From the NCBI GenBank assembly GCA_963713805.1, contig CAVQNF010000001.1:62001-126000 (forward strand): a stretch of DNA of 64,000 nt. The letters are read 5' to 3'. The translations under genes were made by a program, and so were the position numbers. The notes under the pieces are model-generated. The model was given only the letters and a program-made list of their open reading frames with translations, was not told the DNA's origin and searched no databases. Shown here piece by piece: positions 9,593-18,665 of the stretch. This DNA is from GAS188 sp963713805 (GTDB taxonomy: Bacteria; Pseudomonadota; Alphaproteobacteria; Rhizobiales; Beijerinckiaceae). Numbering within the stretch: position 1 is the first letter of the stretch; the number at the start of each line of letters is the position of its first letter.

Positions 9593-10223
9593 ATGAACAT
9601 GACGCTCAAGATTTGGGGCCGCCTCACCTCCATCAACGTGCAAAAGGCGATGCTGTGCGTCGAGGAGCTCGACCTGCCTCATGAGCGTATCGACGCGGGG
9701 CTTGCCTTCGGGATCGTGGACACGCCTGAATTTCGCGCCAAGAATCCCAACGGCCTCGTGCCGGTGATGGAGGACGACGATTTCGTGCTCTGGGAATCGA
9801 ACGCCATCCTGCGTTATCTCGCGGCAAAGCACGCGCCGGGCTCGCTCTGGCCGACCGATCTTCGGCAGCGTGCCGACGCCGATCGCTGGATGGATTGGCA
9901 AACGACGACTTTTCAACCCGCGATGGGGCCGGCCTTCATGCATCTTGTCCGCCTGCCTCCGGAGAAACGCGACCCGAGCGCGGTCGAGCCGTCGCGGCAA
10001 AAGACGGAAGAATGCGTCGCGATCATGGAAAGCGTGCTCGCGAAGAAGCGCTTCATCGCCGGTGACGGGATGACGGTCGGCGACATCGCGCTCGCGTCCG
10101 GCCATTCATCGTTGGCTCAACCTGCCGCTCGAACGCAAGGCAAGCCCGCATGTCGAGCGCTGGTATGGCGAGATCATGCGACGTCCTCGCGCCGGCAACG
10201 CTCTCATATTGCCGGTGGTTTGA
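9593..10223 (+). pseudogene. Glutathione S-transferase family protein, frameshifted near C-terminus
   Basis: Thioredoxin-fold N-terminal domain ('KIWGRLTSINVQKAMLCVEE', 'NPNGLVPVMEDD', 'ESNAILRYLA') and an all-helical C-terminal domain ending in the GST motif 'GDIALA'. The frame then shifts. Removing the T at 10097 gives 'ALAPAIHRWLNLPLERK' and carries on through 'SPHVERWYGEIMRRP' to a TGA at 10221-10223. Without the repair the last 45 residues are replaced by an unrelated tail. Known role of the family: conjugation or reduction using glutathione in the cytoplasm; the substrate is unknown. Starts at 9593 and 9599 are both ATG. Confidence 0.85.
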
Positions 10224-10326
10224 GGCGCATCTTCTGAACGGGAAGCAGCGCGAGCGTGAGAAGCAAAAAACGAAAGCTGTTTTGCGATGAGCCTGCCTCG
10301 CGATATCGAGCTTGCTGGATATCCGG

Positions 10327-10375
10327 GTGAAGCCCACTTGCAGGTGAAGCCCACTTGCAGGTGAAGCCAACTTGG
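10327..10375. repeat. 17-bp tandem repeat, about 2.9 copies
   Basis: Unit GTGAAGCCCACTTGCAG at 10327-10343 and 10344-10360, then a partial diverged copy to 10375. It lies in the leader of the following secreted-protein gene, 25 bases before its start codon, and holds no other feature. Confidence 0.9.
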
Positions 10376-10399
10376 CCGAATCCCGGTACCGAGGCTGCC

Positions 10400-10888
10400 A
10401 TGACGCGCCGTATGCTCGTTCTCCTGACGGCAATCGCATTTTTGGGATCGGTTTCGAGCGCGGGCGCCTTTCCCAAACATCCGATCACCGAGTGGATCCG
10501 CGATCTCTATACCGCGCAAGCGTCGCGCATAGCTCAATCGGAATCCCTGGAGGACGCCGATTTCGTGGCGCTCTTCACGCCGGAGGTGGTCGAGCTTTGG
10601 CGGGCAGCGCATCGAGGTCCAGAAGCGAGCTTGCCGGCGGAGCAGGAGCTCGATCCCTTCTTCGGCTGGCGCGTGCCTCGAGGCGCGAAGGTGAGTTTCA
10701 CCGCGGTGTCGAAAGTGCTCGGCACGACAGACGCGCCGACACTCCTGATCGACGTGGTGGTTTCGGGAGCACCGCGCCGTATCGTCCTGGATGCGATCGA
10801 CGATGAGGGAAGCTGGCGCATCGCCAACATCACCTATGACGAGGGAGAGGATTTCGCGGGCTTCGAGAGGAGGCTCGCGCAGCCTTGA
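10400..10888 (+). CDS. Secreted DUF3828-like protein
   Basis: A 162-residue protein with a clear signal peptide ('MLVLLTAIAFLGSVSSAGA', cleavage before 'FPKHP'). The mature domain has 'WIRDLYTAQASR' early and 'GSWRIANITYDEGEDF' at the end, the arrangement seen in periplasmic DUF3828/NTF2-like proteins; the function is unknown. I chose ATG 10400 because an in-frame upstream start at 10355 would translate the tandem repeat. Nothing in the sequence ties it to its neighbours. Confidence 0.65.
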   Translation: MTRRMLVLLTAIAFLGSVSSAGAFPKHPITEWIRDLYTAQASRIAQSESLEDADFVALFTPEVVELWRAAHRGPEASLPAEQELDPFFGWRVPRGAKVSFTAVSKVLGTTDAPTLLIDVVVSGAPRRIVLDAIDDEGSWRIANITYDEGEDFAGFERRLAQP

Positions 10889-11101
10889 GAGCGGGCGGCA
10901 GGGTTAACGCCAAGCTTCACAAAATGGTCGAAGCTTAGCCATTTGTTGAGCATGGCTTGAGCTGAATGGCGCCCCATCAATCCCGTTAAGCTCCGAGCAA
11001 GCATGGCCCCGCTATTCTCGATGAAGCGATCGGGATGAACCGATCGGCGTTCCGCGACGACCAAGGGATATCGGCATCATCCCTTCTCGTGGAACACGGC
11101 C

Positions 11102-11359
11102 ATGACCCTGCAAGCGAAACCTGCGGCGATGACGAACACAAAGATGACCCGCTCCGAGAAGATCGTCACCGGCCTCGCCGTCGCCGTGCTGGTCGCGGGC
11201 TTCGCGACGGGCGTGTTCGCAAGGCCCATCAACGTGACGCCCGCATGCTCCGGGATCGGCGGCACATGTGATTTCTATCGAAACACATCGCGACCGGTGA
11301 ATTGGCGCGGCGAGGTCGCTCGGTACCTGGCCGGCCGTCGAAGTTTCGCGTTTGGCTAA
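11102..11359 (+). CDS. Small secreted or membrane-anchored protein, unknown
   Basis: An 85-residue protein. Basic 'MTRSEK' is followed by a hydrophobic stretch 'IVTGLAVAVLVAGFATGVFA' that could be a signal peptide or a single anchor, then a short tail with two Cys ('TPACSGIGGTCDFYRN') that could form a disulfide. ATG codons at 11102, 11129 and 11144 are all possible. I do not recognise the family, and the open frame could still be fortuitous. Confidence 0.4.
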   Translation: MTLQAKPAAMTNTKMTRSEKIVTGLAVAVLVAGFATGVFARPINVTPACSGIGGTCDFYRNTSRPVNWRGEVARYLAGRRSFAFG

Positions 11360-11568
11360 ACCCCGCTGATTACCCTTGCGGTTCGCACCCCCAACCTTGG
11401 CGATGGGCCGCAGCAGGAAGGGCCACGCACCTGTCAGGGCGTGGAGTTCGCGAATGAACCGATCATCATCAGCACCGGTGAACACCGTCAGGCCGCTCGG
11501 GAGCCGCCTTATCGGGCGAGTAAAGCAATGCCCGAAAGGCGATGCTGGAATGTTCGGCGCCTAGGCGC

Positions 11569-11592
11569 TATATTGGTTCCAGAACGTTGGAA
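11569..11592 (+). promoter_or_regulatory. Candidate -10 box and operator of the DUF433 gene
   Basis: TATATT at 11569-11574 sits about 30 bases before the start codon. Immediately downstream TTCCA-GAACGT-TGGAA (11577-11592) is an inverted repeat whose centre AACGTT is itself palindromic. A palindrome placed at the transcription start fits autorepression by an antitoxin. I see no convincing -35 box. Confidence 0.35.
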
Positions 11593-11606
11593 GGATTTCG
11601 ACGACG

Positions 11607-12224
11607 ATGCCCGGAACACTCGCGACGCACATCACGGCCAATGAGGCCGCTTCCGTGACAGGCGTGCCGCTGCGTCAGGTGCATCGAATTATCGACGCCG
11701 GACTTCTGGGAGCAGCGGTGAAGCGAAGCCGCAATGCGCGGCTTCTTGCGCGCCGGGCCCTTGTCGGCCTCAAGCTCGCCCACGAGACGGCGGATGTGCT
11801 CACTCCCGCAAGCCGGCGTGAGGTGGTGGCGGCGCTGATCCGTCATCCGCGGCAAGTGGTCGTGCGCGCCGACATGATCGCGGTCGATACGAAGCCAGCC
11901 GCCAAGGCCGTGCGCGCGGGACTCGATCAGCTCGTCAGGGCGCGGCGCCTCGTAACCAGCGCGCGCGATGTGCTTGGCGGTGCGCCCGTGTTCAAGGGAA
12001 CACGTATCCCCGTGCTCGACATCGCGGACATGCTGGCGAATGGCGATTCCCCTGCGCAGATCATCAGGGCCTATCCGCAACTCGATGCCGAGAAACTCAA
12101 ACTTGCCGCTGTTTATTCCCAGGCCTACCCGCGCAGAGGCCGCCCACGCGCGGAGGCCGCCGCGCGGGCATTGCCGCTGAAGACCTCGGAGACGTTCGCG
12201 CTCAGCGATCTCGTGCCCGCTTGA
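11607..12224 (+). CDS. DUF433 domain (VapB-like) antitoxin
   Basis: 205 residues. The N-terminal half has a helix-turn-helix-like stretch ('ANEAASVTGVPLRQVHRI') that could bind DNA. The C-terminal half is a DUF433 domain: 'GGAPVFKGTRIPVLDIADML', 'GDSPAQIIRAYPQL' and 'KLKLAAVYSQAYP'. Family knowledge: DUF433 proteins are antitoxins usually encoded directly before a DUF5615 (PIN-like) toxin gene. Here the stop codon overlaps a possible TTG start (TTGA, 12221-12224), the usual toxin position, but the following frame does not look like DUF5615. So the toxin is missing or degraded. The gene is preceded by a palindrome at its probable promoter. Confidence 0.75.
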   Translation: MPGTLATHITANEAASVTGVPLRQVHRIIDAGLLGAAVKRSRNARLLARRALVGLKLAHETADVLTPASRREVVAALIRHPRQVVVRADMIAVDTKPAAKAVRAGLDQLVRARRLVTSARDVLGGAPVFKGTRIPVLDIADMLANGDSPAQIIRAYPQLDAEKLKLAAVYSQAYPRRGRPRAEAAARALPLKTSETFALSDLVPA

Positions 12225-12388
12225 AATTCTTCTGGCTCGCCTCCCTTTCGTTAGTCGCTATAACTGACGCTTCCGGTCGGCGCAGCAAGTCCGGCAATCG
12301 GCGTCGCAGGAAGCCGCTTATTGCCCGTCGCGCCGGAACCCTCCAGAATGCTCAGCGCTCGTCGAACATCTGTCGTGGATCACGGATC

Positions 12389-12586
12389 ATGGATCAATCG
12401 CGCCTCACGCTCGAAAGCTTCGCATCGCTTGCCTTGCGTGCGGGTCTTTCGCTTTCGCCTTCGCAGACGAAGGAGCTTCATGAGGCCTACCGCCATGTGG
12501 CCGCAATGGCCGAGCGCGTGCGAGGCACGCCGGCGCTGACGGCCGAGTCCGCGATGGTCTTCGCACCGCGCGCCGCGTCTCGGTGA
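12389..12586 (+). CDS. Small GatC/AtzG-like amidase partner
   Basis: A 65-residue helical protein ('ESFASLALRAGLSLSPSQTK', 'ELHEAYRHVAAMAERVRG') ending just six bases before the amidase start. Size, helical character and position match the small GatC-like subunits (such as AtzG or DUF4089 proteins) that pair with amidase-signature enzymes and help fold them. That assignment is inference from context and pattern. A longer in-frame start at 12221 would add a basic, non-conserved tail. Confidence 0.5.
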   Translation: MDQSRLTLESFASLALRAGLSLSPSQTKELHEAYRHVAAMAERVRGTPALTAESAMVFAPRAASR

Positions 12587-12591
12587 CCGGC

Positions 12592-13981
12592 ATGCTGACG
12601 ATCGCGGAAGCCGGCGACCTGATCGCCCGGCGCAAGCTCTCCCCAGTCGAGCTCCTGCACTCCCATCTTCAAGCGGATCGAGCGGCTCGAGGGGAGGCTT
12701 CATGCCTTCGTGAAACTCGATGGCGAACGCGCACTCGCTGAGGCGAAGCTCGCCGAGGCCTCGATCATGGCCAACGGTCCCAAGGGGCCGCTGCACGGCA
12801 TTCCGATTGCCCATAAGGACATCTATTGCACGCAAGGGATGCCGACGACCGCGCATTCGAAGCTTCTTGCCCGCCATGTGCCCGAAAAGGACGCCGTCGT
12901 GGTGGCAAGGCTCGCGGCTGCGGGAACCGTGATGCTCGGCAAGCTCGCGACCCATGAATTCGCCTGGGGCGGCCCTTCCTTCGACCTGCCTTGGCCGCCG
13001 GCGCGCAACCCCTGGAACCCGGAACACTTCACCGGCGGCTCCTCGAGCGGGACGGGCGCCGCCGTTGCGGCCGGGCTCGTTCTCGGCGGCACCGGCTCGG
13101 ACACCGGCGGGTCGATCCGCCTTCCCGCCGCGTTTTGCGGCGTGGCGGGGTTCAAGCCGAGCTACGGCCTTTGCCCTCGAACCGGCATATTGCCGCTCGC
13201 CCATTCGCTCGATCATGCCGGGCCGCTCGCCTGGACGGTCGAGGATTGCGCCATTCTCCTGCAAGCCATGGCGGGCCACGACCCGACCGACCCTGCGAGC
13301 GCGAATGTTACGATCCCTGATTATCGCCTCGGGCTTGGCCAATCCATCGCGCGGCTGCGGATCGGCTTCGTGCGTCACTTCCACGAACGGGATTATGCCG
13401 TGGACGAAGCGACGAAAATGGCGCTCGACGAGGCCGCGACGATGTTCCGCGAACTTGGCGCCGAGCTTCGCGACGTCGAGCTGCCGTCGCTCCAGGATTG
13501 GACGGCGTGCGGCATGATCATCATGCTGGCGGAAGCCTATGCGGTCCATGAGGGATGGTTGAAATCCAATCCCGGCGACTATGGCGAATATTTTCGCGAT
13601 CGCGTGCTGATGGGCGCCTTTCTCACCGCCGCCGATTACGTGCACGCGCAGCGAAAGCGCCGTGAGCTTTGCGCGTCCCTGGAGCGCGTTTTTGAGGACG
13701 TCGATCTCTTGCTCTGCGCCATCACGCCCGGTGGCGCACCGCCGATCGGAGAGGTGACCAAGATGAGCTCCTTCGAGCGGCCATCCTTCGCCTTCCCGTT
13801 CAATGTCGCCGGCGCGCCGGCCCTCTCTCTTCGCGCGGGGTTCAACGAAGCGGGCCTGCCGCTCGCCGTGCAGCTCGCCGGGCCGCCCTTCGCGGACGAG
13901 ATGGTCCTGCGCGCGGGCCACCGATACGAATGCGCCACGAGCTGGTCGCACAAACGACCTCAACTCGCTCTTTCGGAGTAG
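12592..13981 (+). pseudogene. Amidase-signature amidase, frameshifted near N-terminus
   Basis: Restored length is about 462 residues. The Ser-Ser-Lys triad of amidase-signature enzymes is visible: Lys in 'GIPIAHKDIYCTQG', the cis-Ser in 'GGSSSGTGAAVAAG', and the nucleophile in 'GTGSDTGGSIRLPAAFCGV'. The start 'MLTIAEAGDLIARRKLSPVE' (ATG 12592) is in a different frame; removing one C at about 12670 gives 'LLHSHLKRIERLEGRLHAFV'. Known chemistry is hydrolysis of carboxamides to acid and ammonia. With the small partner gene upstream this looks like a two-subunit amidase of the AtzE type; the substrate is unknown. Confidence 0.85.
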
Positions 13982-14336
13982 GATGCGGCGCAGCGTTCCT
14001 CGTCGGACCCTCGTGATCCCCGCTGGCGCGGCTTTCTTGGAAAATCGCGGCGGCAATCCCGATCGAAGGCAGGCAAGATGACGCGACCGTCCCAAAGCCA
14101 ACTGAGCCGCCGCTCTCGCCGCTGGAAAATCTCAAGGTTCCGCCCCAAGTTATTCCGCGAATCCGAACGAGGGATGGGCCTGCCGACGGCCCTGGTGCAT
14201 ACGCCGGGGTTCGCCTAAAGAATGATCAGCGAAACCGGCAACTCCATCCAAATAAGATCATGCGGGAAAACAAAGATTTAAGGGAATCACGTCGGCTCGA
14301 CCCGATGCGCTGGCCCCTCGTCGCGGAGATGGCCTC
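13982..14336. other. Stretch without a recognisable gene
   Basis: 355 bases between the amidase and the protease. Short open frames exist on the plus strand (for example an ATG at 14078 with 46 codons), but none has a ribosome site or a recognisable product. No hairpin with a T-run is obvious after the amidase. Confidence 0.4.
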
Positions 14337-15758
14337 ATGGTGGGCCTGACCCGTATCGCCCTCGTCACCTGGCTCGCCGTCACGGCGCTCGCCTTGACGG
14401 ACGCAAGGACGAATGCGCAGCAGCGGGTGGTGCCGCCTTCGCGCGCGGCCGTGCAATGGTCCTATGCGCCGATCGTGCAGAAGGTCGCGCCGGCCGTCGT
14501 GAACGTCTATGCCTCGCGCACCGAGAAGCTCGCCCGCAATCCGCTTTTCGACGACCCGTTCTTCCAACAATTCTTCGGACGCGATTTCAGCGGGCAGGGG
14601 CGCGAGCGCGTGCAGAAATCGCTGGGGTCCGGCGTCATCGTGGATGCTTCGGGCCTCGTCGTCACCAATCACCATGTGATCGAGGGGATGACGCAGGTGA
14701 AGGTTGCGCTCTCCGACAAGCGCGAATTCGAGGCCGAAATCCTGCTGCGGGACCCGCGCTCCGATCTTGCGGTGTTGCGGCTCAAGGGAACGTCGGAGCG
14801 CTTCCCCGTCCTTGAATTCGGCAATTCGGACAATCTGCAGGTCGGCGATCTCGTCCTCGCTCTCGGCGATCCGTTCGGCGTCGGCCAGACGGTGACGCAA
14901 GGGATCGTCTCGGCATTGGCGCGCACGCAGATCGACGCCTCCGACTACCAGTTCTTCATACAGACGGATGCCTCGATCAATCCGGGAAATTCCGGAGGCG
15001 CGCTCGTCGATCTCGACGGACGCCTCGAAGGCATCAACACGGCGATCTACTCGCGTTCGGGCGGCTCGGTCGGCATCGGCTTCGCCATACCCGTCAACAT
15101 GGTGAAGATCGTCGTCGAGAGCGCGAAATCCGGCGCGAAATCGGTGCGCCGGCCTTGGCTTGGCGCGAAGCTCCAGGCGGTCACGCCGGAGATCGCGGAG
15201 AGCCTTGGTCTGCCGCGCCCGATGGGAGCGCTCGTCGCGAGCCTGACCGAAGGCGGGCCCGCGGCCGAGGCCGGCATCAAGCGAGGCGATGTGATCTTGT
15301 CGATCGACGGCCAGCCGATCGATGATCCCGACGCCTTCGGCTTTCGCTTCGCGACGCACGGGCTCGGCCAAAGCGCGCGGGTCAGCCGTGCGGCGCGGCT
15401 CCGCCGATGTGAACCTCGCCAATCAAGCTGCGCACCGCGCCCGAGACGCCGCCGCGCGATCTTGCGAAGATCGAGGGCGTGAACCCGCTTTCCGGGCGCG
15501 ACCGTCGAGAATTTGTCGCCGGCGGTCACCGAGGAATTGTCGCTCGACGCCTCCTCGGGCGTGGTGATCGCCGATGTCGACGACGGCTCGACCGCCGGGC
15601 GTGCGGGCTTCCAGAAGGGCGATATCCTCGTCGAGGTGAACGGGACGAAGATCACGTCACCACACGACGCGCAACGCGCGCTCGCCGACAAGGCGAGGCT
15701 GTGGAAGATCGTCATCAATCGCGGCGGGCAAATTCTCGCGACCGTCTTTCAGGGCTGA
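14337..15758 (+). pseudogene. Trypsin-like periplasmic serine protease (DegP/DegQ type), three frameshifts
   Basis: Signal-peptide-like N-terminus, then an HtrA protease domain with a complete triad: His in 'VVTNHHVIEG', Asp in 'DPRSDLAVLRL', Ser in 'SINPGNSGGALVD'. A PDZ domain follows ('MGALVASLTEGGPAAEAGIK'), and a second PDZ ends the protein ('VIADVDDGSTAGRAGFQKGD'). Between them the frame changes three times within 111 bases. Removing a C at about 15386, an A at about 15421 and a C at about 15497 restores 'IKLRTAPETPPRDLAKIEG' and the original frame. So both ends are in the same frame and only about 37 residues are garbled. The second DegP-like gene of the window (45825-47318) is intact. 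Confidence 0.85.
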
Positions 15759-15762
15759 GCGC

Positions 15763-16243
15763 ATGAGCCAGAAGGACATGCAAGGACAAGCGCGCAAGGA
15801 CATCATCGTCTCGACGGATGTGTCGCGCTTCGAGCTCGATCGCATCTATGATTTTCTCCATCACGGAGGCCTATTGGTGCAAGGGCCTGCCGCGCTCGGT
15901 CTTCGATCGCTCGATCGCAGCATTCGTTGTGCTTCGGCGCCTTCACGCCCGAGGGCGAACAGGCGGGATTTGCCAGGATCATCTCGGATCGGGCCACTTT
16001 CGCCCATCTGTGCGACGTCTTCGTTTTTCCGCGCCTGGCGTGGACGCGGGATCGGCAAGGCGCTGTCGAGGCGATTCTCGCGCATCCCCGATCTCGAGGG
16101 CCTTCGGCGTTTCACGCTTTCGACGTCCGATGCGGCGGAGCTCTACGCACGCTACGGCTTTCGCCCGCCCGCGCGCCCGGAGCGCCTCATGGAAATCGCC
16201 AATCCACGAGCCTATCAGGACACAGGAGGGCGCACGCGCTTGA
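15763..16243 (+). pseudogene. GNAT family acetyltransferase, heavily frameshifted
   Basis: Pieces of one GNAT N-acetyltransferase appear in order across all three frames: 'IIVSTDVSRFELDRIYDFL', then 'TEAYWCKGLPRSVFDRSIA', then 'CFGAFTPEGEQAGFARIISD', then the acetyl-CoA loop 'RGRGIGKAL', 'VEAILAHP' and finally 'LRRFTLSTSDAAELYARYGF'. At least three, probably five, single-base indels are needed (near 15858, 15922, 16033, 16058 and 16088). The start ATG is four bases after the protease stop. A TGA in the expected final frame (16241-16243) would overlap the next start. The substrate is unknown. This is the most damaged gene in the window. Confidence 0.75.
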
Positions 16244-17552
16244 CCGATCTCTTCGCCGCGGCAGGGCTCGACAAGAGCGGCACGAGGCCGCTCGCCGACC
16301 GGTTGCGGCCGACATCGCTTTCCGAGATCGCCGGGCAGGAGCACCTCACCGGCAAGGATGGCGTGCTGACGCGGCTGATCGAGGCGGGATCGCTCGGTTC
16401 GCTGATCTTCTGGGGGCCGCCGGGCACGGGCAAGACCACGGTCGCGCGTCTGCTCGCGGGCGAGACCAAGCTCGAGTTCCAGCAGATCTCCGCCATCTTC
16501 TCGGGCGTCGCCGATCTGAAGAAGGCCTTCGATGCCGCGCGCGCCCGGGTGACGCAAGGGAAAGGGCACGCTGCTCTTCGTCGACGAGATCCATCGCTTC
16601 AATCGCGCGCAGCAGGATTCCTTCCTGCCCGTCATGGAGGATGGCACGATCACGCTCGTCGGCGCGACGACGGAGAACCCGTCCTTCGCGCTCAACGCCG
16701 CGCTGCTTTCGCGCGCCCGCGTGCTCGTCTTCAAGCCGCTCGACGGCGGAGGCGATCGAGAAACTGCTCGAGCGCGCCGAGGCGCATGAGGGGAGGGCGC
16801 TGCCGCTCGACGAAGCCGCGCGCGCCTCGCTCATCCGCATGGCCGACGGCGATGGGCGCTCGGCGCTGACGCTCGCCGAGGAAGCCTGGCGCGCCGCGAA
16901 ACCGGGAGAGAGCTTTCGATGCCGAGACGACTTCAGGAAATCCTGCAGCGTCGCGCGCCCGTCTACGACAAGGATCGCGACGGCCATTACAATCTCATCA
17001 GCGCGCTTCACAAATCGGTGCGTGGCTCGGATCCGGACGCGGCGCTCTACTGGTTCTGCCGGATGCTCGATGGCGGCGAGGATCCGCGCTACCTCGCGCG
17101 CCGCATCGTGCGCATGGCGGTCGAGGACATCGGCCTCGCCGATCCGAACGCTCTCGTGCATGCGCGGGCCGCGGCCGAGGCCTATGAGCAGCAAGGTTCG
17201 CCGGAAGGCGAGCTCGCGCTCGCCAATGCCGTGATCTATCTCGCCTGCGCGCCCAAATCGAACGCGGCCTATCTCGCCTATGCGGCCGCCATGCGCGCCG
17301 CCAAGGAGAACGGCTCGCTTCCGCCGCCCAAGCACATCCTCAACGCGCCGACGAAGCTCATGAAGCAGGAGGGCTATGGCGCAGGGCTATGCCTATGACC
17401 ATGACGCGCCCGACGCCTTCTCGGGCCAGGACTATTTCCCCGAGCAGATGGAGCGCCAGAGCTTCTATCGGCCGACGGATCGCGGCATCGAGGCGCGCAT
17501 CAAGGCAAGGCTCGAGGAATGGGCAAGGCTCAGGCGCGAGCGCGAACCTTGA
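16240..17552 (+). pseudogene. rarA: Replication-associated recombination protein A (MgsA/RarA), five frameshifts
   Basis: AAA+ ATPase acting at stalled replication forks. TTG 16240 has AGGAGG at 16224-16229. 'LADRLRPTSLSEIAGQEHL', Walker A 'WGPPGTGKTTVARLL', Walker B 'LLFVDEIHRFNRAQQ' and sensor 'GATTENPSFALNAALLSRA' are followed by 'GDGRSALTLAEEAW', 'ALYWFCRMLDGGEDP', 'RIVRMAVEDIGLAD' and 'PKHILNAPTKLMK'. These lie in different frames; removing single bases near 16562, 16745, 16914, 16931 and 17387 joins them into about 435 residues ending at TGA 17550-17552. As written the upstream acetyltransferase frame runs into RarA without a stop. Confidence 0.88.
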
Positions 17553-17708
17553 CCTGCACGCCCGAGATGACGCGCGGAACGATCCCTCCTTCGCCCGCTT
17601 TCCAGGAAGCGAGGCGAGAAGCACCTCGGCCAAGATGGCTCCGCAGATTTGGCAATTTTCGCGTCGGTGCTGCGCGCGGCACGGTTTCTGCCACTTGGTT
17701 CGAGGAGG

Positions 17709-17745
17709 ACGGACTCTGTCCGTTTGTGATACAGACGGACCAGAG
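17709..17745 (+). promoter_or_regulatory. Mutually exclusive hairpins in the LuxR-gene leader
   Basis: ACGGAC (17709-17714), GTCCGT (17718-17723) and ACGGAC (17735-17740) occur in series, so the middle element can pair with either neighbour. The second pairing extends to CTCTGTCCGT (17714-17723) against ACGGAC-C-AGAG (17735-17745) with one bulged base, and ends two bases before the predicted TTG start. The first hairpin is followed by TTT. This could gate translation or early termination; it is a sequence pattern only. Confidence 0.35.
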
Positions 17746-17747
17746 AT

Positions 17748-18527
17748 TTGGCTCAAAATGATCCGACGACCAATGGCGATGTCGCCGGCCCTGCGGCCAG
17801 CGGCGAAGATCGCGCGTTCCGCCGTGCCTTCGCCACGGCCCTCATCGGCCCGAATTTTCTGGTGCTCGAAGGCCTCAAAGGGATCTTGAGCGCGGCGGGC
17901 TTTCGCGTCGTCGGCACGGCCTCGCGTGTCGGCGATCTCGACCTCGGACCGGAGCTGCAAGACCAGCCGATCCTGCTCATCGTCAATGCGGGCGATGATT
18001 TGCGCAGCGCGATCAGGCAAATCGAGCTTTTCAAGGAACGACACGAAAGCGGGCGTGTCGTCCTCCTTGCCGAGCCTGGCCAATTCGGGGAGATACCGGC
18101 GGTGTTTCGCGCGGGCGCCAACGGCTATCTCTACATGGGGCCGAGCCTCGAGCCCTTCGTCAAGGCGCTCGAGCTCGTGATGCTGGGCGAGACGGTCCTG
18201 CCCAAGGCGATCCTCCCGCTCATTTTGGAGCGCCAGGATGCGCCGGTGTCGACAAAGACGCCCGAGAGCTTCGCGCCTCAGCTCTCACGCCGCGAGAGAT
18301 TGATTCTGCGTCATCTCGCCGAAGGCCTCGCCAACAAGGTGATCGCGAGCGAGATCGGCATCGCGCAAGCGACCGTCAAGGTCCATGTGAAATCGATCCT
18401 CACCAAGATCGGCGTCGTCAATCGCACACAGGCGGCCATCTGGGCGATGAACAACGGTTTGGTGGGCGGGCCTGGCAGCAAAGCACCTGTATCGGCTCCG
18501 AAAACGCCGGTTCGAGACGACGAATAG
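17748..18527 (+). CDS. LuxR/NarL-type transcriptional regulator with degenerate receiver
   Basis: 259 residues. The N-terminal half has the receiver fold pattern, but the strand that should end in the phospho-accepting Asp reads 'ILLIVNAGDD', so the acceptor is not in its usual place and activation by phosphorylation is doubtful. The C-terminal half is a LuxR helix-turn-helix: 'LSRRERLILRHLAEGLANK' then 'EIGIAQATVKVHVKSILTKI'. Related orphan LuxR proteins in rhizobia influence exopolysaccharide and stress genes (family knowledge, not shown here). The TTG at 17748 is the only reasonable start and directly follows the leader hairpins. The gene ends with TAG. Confidence 0.8.
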   Translation: MAQNDPTTNGDVAGPAASGEDRAFRRAFATALIGPNFLVLEGLKGILSAAGFRVVGTASRVGDLDLGPELQDQPILLIVNAGDDLRSAIRQIELFKERHESGRVVLLAEPGQFGEIPAVFRAGANGYLYMGPSLEPFVKALELVMLGETVLPKAILPLILERQDAPVSTKTPESFAPQLSRRERLILRHLAEGLANKVIASEIGIAQATVKVHVKSILTKIGVVNRTQAAIWAMNNGLVGGPGSKAPVSAPKTPVRDDE

Positions 18528-18665
18528 CACAGAGGCTCAGTCGTATTTCGCAAGAAGAGACAAGAACAAGGAACGAGTCGATCTTAACTTTTCGCTAACC
18601 TCGATTGAGGACATTCGCTCCCGGTTCGGCGTGTCATTCGCCGATCAGCGACGGGAGAATTGATC

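Noticed and set aside
11360..11644. Continuation of the small secreted protein frame past its TAA (to 11644)
   Set aside because: The translated text has no recognisable motif and overlaps the promoter and start of the DUF433 gene; no reason to invoke readthrough.
12221..12388. Toxin gene starting at the TTG overlapping the DUF433 stop
   Set aside because: The translation is basic and lacks the acidic residues of PIN or DUF5615 toxins.
14078..14218. Small plus-strand gene in the amidase-protease gap
   Set aside because: No ribosome site, very basic product, no family resemblance.
15763..17552. A bifunctional acetyltransferase-RarA protein
   Set aside because: RarA has its own strong ribosome site and start, and the joint frame depends on a region with many indels.
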